DNA from: Ficedula albicollis
Taxonomy: Eukaryota > Chordata > Aves > Passeriformes > Muscicapidae
Reading direction: 5' to 3'
NCBI RefSeq assembly: GCF_000247815.1
Contig: NC_021676.1
Span: 1-64,000 of the forward strand
DNA: 64,000 nucleotides
Position numbers and translations under genes: made by a program. How positions within the stretch are numbered: the stretch's first letter is position 1; each line of letters opens with the position of its first letter. The notes below the pieces were generated by a model. That model did no database searches, had not been told where the DNA came from, and saw only the letters and a list, made by a program, of their open reading frames with translations. Positions 46,521-64,000 of the stretch are shown piece after piece.

Positions 46521-49500
46521 TTAATGAGGGCCAAGGGCCCCTGAGAACACAAATGGAACAAAGTTTGAAGCTGTTATTATTTGCTGTCAGATTTTTTTTT
46601 TCGCAGGCAGTGATTTGGTACATGCTGGGGTTGTGTGTCTGGGTCCACCACACCTCACATTCCTGGCAGGGTCGATGTCCCTGTTTTGTTACAAGAGCTT
46701 TGTTTACCAGACTCTGCCATCAACATTTCTTTCCTAGAAATGTAGGATGGCTCAGGGCACTTCAGCTAAGCTGGGTTCATACATATCTCCAGCACCAATC
46801 TGCCTACAAGCATCAATAGAAAAACATAAAAAGGTTTGGGAACCTCTCCTCTAAAGGAGCCAGTAAGCCCAGCACTGTCTCTACATGGTAGCTGCCGGTG
46901 AGGCAATGTTGTCACCCCGACTGTCTGCTGTGTCTGGAGAACCCCCTTTTTTCCATCCATGCCTGTCTGTGAAACTTAACCAACTTCCTCAGGGTGGCAC
47001 TGCCTTGGCTGTTCATACTTGGTGACAATCACTCTGACTGACCATCACAGAAGGGTGGTTGCTTGCTGAGGGAGGACTGCAGATTTCAAGGCAGAGAGAA
47101 GGTAGGGCACTAGTGGTGGTCTGCTCTTGGTGGCCTGAATCTGTTCACCAGACTGTCCTCCCCCCTCTGCAGGCAGAGGAACCTTTGCCTGTGGACAGTT
47201 TCACTCCCCCATGGAAGGGGCACTGGGAACCATCATCAAAATTGGAACTGCATCTTCTCCTGAGACCCCTCCTACCCAAGGAGGAGGACCAGGAAAGCAT
47301 GGAGGTGGCAGGACCACCTGCTTCTTACCTCCAAAGCACACGTACAGAGCATCTTCTGGCTGTCCTCAGTGAGGATGTGTCCACAGTGGCACTTTTCCTG
47401 GAGCTCCAGGAGAGCAGGACTGTGCAGATGGGCTGAACCCCTCTTGAACAGGGGGTACCTGGGTGACACTGCACGCTAGGGTCTTCCCAACCCTATTCTC
47501 CAGCTTGGTCTGCAGGGAAGGTGATCAGGGCACAAGGATATTGATGCAGCATTTTAAAAAACATTTGAAAATTACATATGTGACAAGCCTGAGGTTTTTG
47601 TTATACAGGTCACACTTAGAGTGTCAAAGTTTGGAAATAATGCCAACAGGTTTGCAAAAGGAAGAGCTTCCAGATTTTGGCAGTCTTTAGACTTTGTTGT
47701 GCTGGAGGCTTCAGGTCTAGTCCTAACATGGTGCTCAAATGCCACCAGTGGTGGAACAGAAGGGGCACTCTTTGCACAGCTCATTGCAAAACTGGGTGCC
47801 CAGCACAGCCCCCTCCAAAGTCAATGGAGCTCAGGGACTGTCTGGTATCACTATAAATTAGTAAGTATTTTTTGGCTCTTCTCCAAAACTGCCTAAATTT
47901 TTTAGTGGATGGATCATACTTGTTGGACATATTGTATAAAGACTATCTATTTAGCTAAACCCGTCTCATATTTGTAACGAGATTCTGAGTGCCAGAGGAC
48001 TGTATGGTTGTAGCTGGTTTTTGCAGCATAATTCAGTGTTTGTGGATCCCCCTTCCACAATGTGGGGTTTCTTCCACTGATCACTCTACAATTAATTGTA
48101 TCACCTATGAATTAAGACATAGGTGATTCTGTATGATTTGAACACCGCTCACCCTTCCCAGCCCCAGGCTGAGATTTCACAGGGTCCTGCTTGGGGTCAG
48201 GGGTCAGTGGGGTGGTACTGAGGGTCACACTGGGGACAAGCAGTCCCAGAAGTCTTCAGTGGCACCCATTCCAGCACGCTCTTTGAGTCATGTTGAGGCA
48301 CCAGGGCCAGGCAGCACTAGGGACATTTCGGCAGGAGAAGGAAGCAGAGCCCCTGTCCTCAGAGGGCAGTGCGACACGCAGGCTGAAGCCTCCAGCACTA
48401 CTGTGAAACAGAGGGCTGGGGACTAGTGCTAACGGGATTTAGGACACCTGACTCAAAGAGGATAACTCCTGACTGTCCTAAGGCCATGGAGCTGCAGGGA
48501 TGTCTCTGCTTTGGAGCAGAGGGATGAGGGATGGATGCTGCACATGCTGTGTGTGGGGCTGGGCAGCTACTGCCTCCCGCAGTGCCCCGTGGTTGTGTGG
48601 GCCTGACCACATCCCTGCTGCTGCTGAAACAGCCAGCCCTGGGGGACGGGCTCCTGGAGGCACTGCTGGGCTGCCTGAAGAGCCACAAACCTCCAAAGGG
48701 AGGTGGAGGTGCTCGATCTTGGTGGGAGTGTGGGTGGAAGCTACAGGACAAACCAAAGATGGTGCGAACTGTCATGGCCTGAGGCAGGAGGAGAAGCTTG
48801 GAGCAAGTAGGTAGGGAGGAAAGAGCTGTAAGGAGCTGGTGTGCGGCCGAAAACCTCCAGGAGTGCCAAACCTGCTCATCACAGGGAAGGAGAAACTGTG
48901 ATCAGTGCACACTTTGAAGCCTTCTGCAGCCCCCAGCCTCTTGGGCCAAGAGCACCGGCCAGAGATCTTGGGCTGGGCTGCGATCCCCAGCCCAAATCAC
49001 TGGGCAGGGATCCAGGTGCTGCAAATTTCATGGTTGAGGAAAGCAATTACAGGGGGAGGAGATAAACAGTCATTAAACAAGTCCATAAATTCTGCAGCAA
49101 GGGTAGCAGATGCCGACTGTCACCTCCCCTGCCGTGAGCTGCCCACCGACCCCAGCCCTGCCCACACCACTGCCTTTCTCAGGGTTTTTGTTTCTTGCCT
49201 CTGTTTCTTACTTGGCAAAAATCATGGGATTCAGATGTGAGGTAGTGTGTGAGAGGGGACAAGATGCAATTTTTGCCATCCAGCTGTGTCCTTCTCCCCG
49301 AACCCTGCCTGTTGCCACGGCTGGCACCGTTTCCTCTCCCCATGGAAAGTTTAAAGGTCGCAATGCATCGATTTTTCCCTTGATGTTAGGCCTCTATGCC
49401 AGTCCTCAGACTGTGGATTTTACTGTTTCCAAACTGATTTTTGCTCTGAGTTAAGAAGGGTTTGCGAGGGTGATGAGTTTGCAGGCCACATCAGGACTGG

Positions 49501-49599
49501 CACAGGGGATGATGGATGAGCAGTAGCAGGAAGAAGCAGATGCACGGTCATCTGCTGAGAGAGGTGCTTGCATGGCTTAAAACACACTGAGCTCACTTT

Positions 49600-49658
49600 A
49601 AAAAATAATAATAATAAAAAAATAATTATATATATATATATATACACACATATGTGTG
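49600..49658. repeat. AAT/TA/CA microsatellite
   Basis: (AAT)n, then (TA)n, then CACACA and TGTGTG. Confidence 0.85.
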
Positions 49659-49870
49659 AGGTTTCTCCAAGCCCAATCCAACCTGGCCTAGAACCCTTCC
49701 TGGGGTGGGGCAGCCACAGCTTCTCTGGGCAACCTGTGCCAGTATCCCACCACCCTCACAGGGAAGAATTTCTTTCTAATATCCCATCTAACCCTGCCCT
49801 CTGGCAGTTTCAGACTTCAGTGTTTTTCCATGATGCACCCAAGGCTAGTGTTTCTTTTTTCTCTTGTTAT
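49659..49870 (-). mobile_element. CR1 LINE fragment, antisense on the + strand
   Basis: CCAACCTGGCCTAGAACCC, CTTCTCTGGGCAACCTGTG and GAATTTCTTTCTAATATC follow the reverse complement of the CR1 3' region. The element's 3' terminal repeat is missing and a microsatellite lies there. Confidence 0.8.
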
Positions 49871-50448
49871 TTTTCCTAATCTGTGTTTGGGGAAGGAGAG
49901 AAAGGTCCAGCCCTCCTGCCCTCAATCCTCCACTTCTGCAGGGCTGAGACCGCAGACTGTGGCACATCTCTACCCAAGAGTTAAAAAACCTCCAGCCTGC
50001 AGGAGATGTCTTGTCCAAGTGGTGGTAGACCAGAGGAAATCCTGTAACCACACCTAATTGCCAGAAAAAAGCACACACTAAAAAAAATAGAATCTCAAAC
50101 AGGCAGGAAGTCCCTTATCTACAGCAACTGCCTGGTGCAGCAGAGCAGTCTGTTCTCCACGAAGCATCCTTGTGAACAGAGTGCACACAGGGCTTGAGGG
50201 ATGCAAATGAATCTCCTGCCCTGGGACCAGATGCCTTGGCCTGTTGCAGGTCTGGGTGATGATAGAAGCAACAGTCCAAGTGCCAGCATCACCTTTCACA
50301 CCAGCATTCCTACCAGTAAATCAGAGAGGTATGATGCTGCCATGGCATTTTGAGGAAATCAGTGATGCCCAGAGCAAGCACTGCCTTTGCTTTCACACTG
50401 GAAACACAGGAAACAGCTCCAAGGGCTAAGAAGTGACTTTTATCCTTC

Positions 50449-50454
50449 TTTATT
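50449..50454 (-). promoter_or_regulatory. Poly(A) signal of ARHGEF6
   Basis: TTTATT on the + strand reads AATAAA on the minus strand. It is followed by a G/T-rich stretch 25-60 bases further on. It is the most distal good signal before the intergenic region. Confidence 0.6.
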
Positions 50455-50891
50455 TGTTGAAAATGTCAATTAAAAAACTGTTCAAAATAAAAACATGTTA
50501 GAAAAGTTGAACTTGCATAAGTATTTTACAGTAAATAAACCTACATGACAAAGATACACTGAAAGGCAGCTGAGACACCATCCATCTAAAGACAGACTCA
50601 CTGGAACCTATTTACAAAGCACTGTAAACAAAGTAAATATGGAAACATTGCTGTCCATCTGGCATGGCTTCTTTTCCTTTTTATTTTATTTTCTTGTCTT
50701 TTTTTGGCTTCTAGCTCTTGACAAACGCTTGATCCAAAAAGTCCCAGTGTGCCCTCCATCACATTACATCTCACAAACATGCACATGTACATAGCATGGG
50801 TTTCAACCGAGCCTGGGGGCAGTGAGGACACATTTCCACCCTCTCCCTGGAGTGCCAGCGGCCCTTGGCTTGTTGTGCATGGCAGCAGCCC

Positions 50892-51484
<593 letters not shown>

Positions 51485-51988
51485 AGCCCAGCCTGGGGCA
51501 GGCAGCAGCGCCAGGCAGTGCCCAAGGGTCTGGGCACGGCCTCCCCGAGCAGCAGTAAGTGCAGCAAAGGTCCTGCTCCTGGAAAACGACTCATAGGCAC
51601 AGCAGAGCTTGACTGCTGACTAAAGCACTCAGCTGTGTGGCCAGGGAGGGACGTGGGGAGCTGCCATCTGGCTGGGATGCTCTGGGGACGGCACATGTAG
51701 CCAGACCTCTGTTTTAGCCTAGAAATAGCTTAAAGAGGGTTTCATAATACACTCTTGGAGATGTTTTGGAGTCTACGTCTCCCAAAACACAATTTGCAAC
51801 GTCCTGGCTAAATTTTAATGGCAAGGAGGGAGTTGCAATTATTGCCTCTGTTATGTCCTTCACAACCAACATAATGGTGTGACTGTAAAGAGCTGTGGTG
51901 CCTCTGCACACCCTGGGACCACACTGCCCTGTGAGATAAATAAGACATCATTAACTTTAACAGAAGATTATTTTTATAATGCTGTTAA

Positions 51989-52003
51989 GGAAGGAAGGAA
52001 GGA
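51989..52003. repeat. (AAGG)n short tandem repeat
   Basis: About four GGAA units in the ARHGEF6 3'UTR. Confidence 0.8.
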
Positions 52004-53246
52004 AAACATCAGTTCTAAACTATAACACCAAATAAGATAAGAAGAGCTGATACATATGCATGTTGCCTGTGTGCTGTGTTTGAGGGGCTGTGCAGGGATC
52101 TGTGAGGGTGTTGCACATCCTTGCCCCAGGAGTGTTACAGCTCCTGTCAAAGCATAAATACCTTCCCTGTCTCAAGAGAAAGTTCCTTTTCCCCAATAGA
52201 AAACCCCTGTGGGGTGGTGTGGGGAGAAGTGGCCACTGGCTACATTCCCAACCTTTGGGAAGAAGTGATGGAGAGCATAAAGTGGGCAGATTGGAGGAGG
52301 GGACCAGCACATTTGGGGTTGTTTTTTGTTGTCAAGCAGTGTTTACATTTCATACGGAGAAAAGCATGTCCTGCAACAGGAAGCACAGCAAAATTATAAT
52401 CTCCTAGAATATCTGGACACTCGATGTGAAAACAACGCAGGGGGTAGGAATTCTACATCATGCATAAGAAAAGGGATGGGGGGCAGAACAGCAGTTACCT
52501 GTTGTGCTAATCACAAGCTGTAAGGAGGCAGCACTGTGCAAAATACCTTCCTATGTGCTCTGACAGGTGCTCCAGATCTGGCTTCCCCAAGAAGTTTAAA
52601 CGTCTTCATCTTAATTGCACATTTTAATCAGTATCAAGGCCACAGGAACCACAGTATTGCTGGGCTCTAGTTCGCTACAGTCAACTAATGGGGAAAAAGA
52701 TGATGGATGGGAAAAGCTTCCCCAGTTGTGATTATCTGTAAAGAGAAGCATGGTGCTTTTTTGGTTTCTGCTCAATGCCACCTCAGTAATGTTTTCATTC
52801 AATAAATAGGTACTGGTGTTTTTGGAAAGAATGAAAGCATTAAAAAGTGCTTAAGCTTCTTCTAGGAAACTGCTGCCCAAGCTTTTGTGAGCAACAATCA
52901 CTAGCAGAGTTTGTATTTACTCCCAGTAGCAGGTACAATGAGGTATTAGTTGCTGCAGATGAATTGTGAATCATGGACCGCTTGCTTACTGGTTCAGTTG
53001 TGATTGATTGTTTCTGCTTTATTTCCTTACTGGATGGAAGAAAACCAATCTTTTTCTCTATTACTTTTTTTTTCTCTTTTTCTTTTTCCTCTCCGTGTTT
53101 TTTTTTTTTTTGTTTTTGTTTTAGTTTTTTGTAACAAAATACCCCAAACCAACAAAATGAGGAGCAAGAAGAGGCAAAGGATACAGTTCCACTTCCCAAA
53201 AATACACTTGAGGTCACACACCACTGCCAGCAGCTTCTCCATGAAT

Positions 53247-64000
<10,754 letters not shown>

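Larger units (their letters stand above)
46521..50429. other. Tail-to-tail gap between CD40LG and ARHGEF6
   Basis: The left part probably contains the remaining CD40LG 3'UTR. A microsatellite (49600-49658) and a CR1 fragment (49659-49870) lie to the right. No gene is supported. Confidence 0.5.

Overview
The window is nuclear DNA from a bird, probably a songbird. The evidence is split genes with GT-AG introns, several truncated CR1 LINE fragments ending in ATTCTATG-type repeats, and a short piece that resembles a passerine endogenous-retrovirus LTR. Four vertebrate genes can be read exon by exon: HTATSF1 (+), VGLL1 (+), CD40LG (+) and the 3' part of ARHGEF6 (-). This order and orientation match human Xq26.3. 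From general knowledge, the same block lies on chicken chromosome 4p and songbird chromosome 4A.

Layout. Positions 1-303 are a degenerate G/T-rich, C-poor repeat. Positions 304-4200 hold no recognisable gene. A CpG-rich promoter (about 4200-5016) leads into HTATSF1, with nine coding exons from 5017 to 15323 and 453 codons. An AT-rich gap follows to VGLL1, with four coding exons from 24275 to 28292 and about 243 codons. A 12 kb intergenic stretch, clearly more GC-rich from about 30 kb onward, leads to CD40LG, with six coding exons from 40472 to 46387 and 274 codons. CD40LG is convergent with ARHGEF6, whose poly(A) signal is near 50449, stop codon at 53247-53249, and last ten coding exons run up to the window edge at 64000.

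The genes do not form an operon or joint pathway. HTATSF1 is a U2 snRNP-associated splicing and transcription factor. VGLL1 is a TEAD cofactor. CD40LG is the T-cell co-stimulatory ligand. ARHGEF6 (alpha-PIX) is a Rac/Cdc42 exchange factor and GIT/PAK scaffold.

The strangest structure is four very long pure C runs: 164, 68, 584 and 785 nt. In each case the same sequence is repeated on both sides of the run: a 30-bp repeat, a GTGGCY hexamer array, GTCCCC, and T29 on each side. This looks much more like overlapping contig ends bridged by poly-G/C artefact than like biology, and it should be resolved before the promoter or the 3'UTR is interpreted. The biologically most interesting candidates are a possible alternative terminal exon in CD40LG intron 2, a stop-containing 21-nt microexon candidate in ARHGEF6, and a CR1 insertion abutting an ARHGEF6 splice donor. 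I found no convincing previously unknown multi-gene system.
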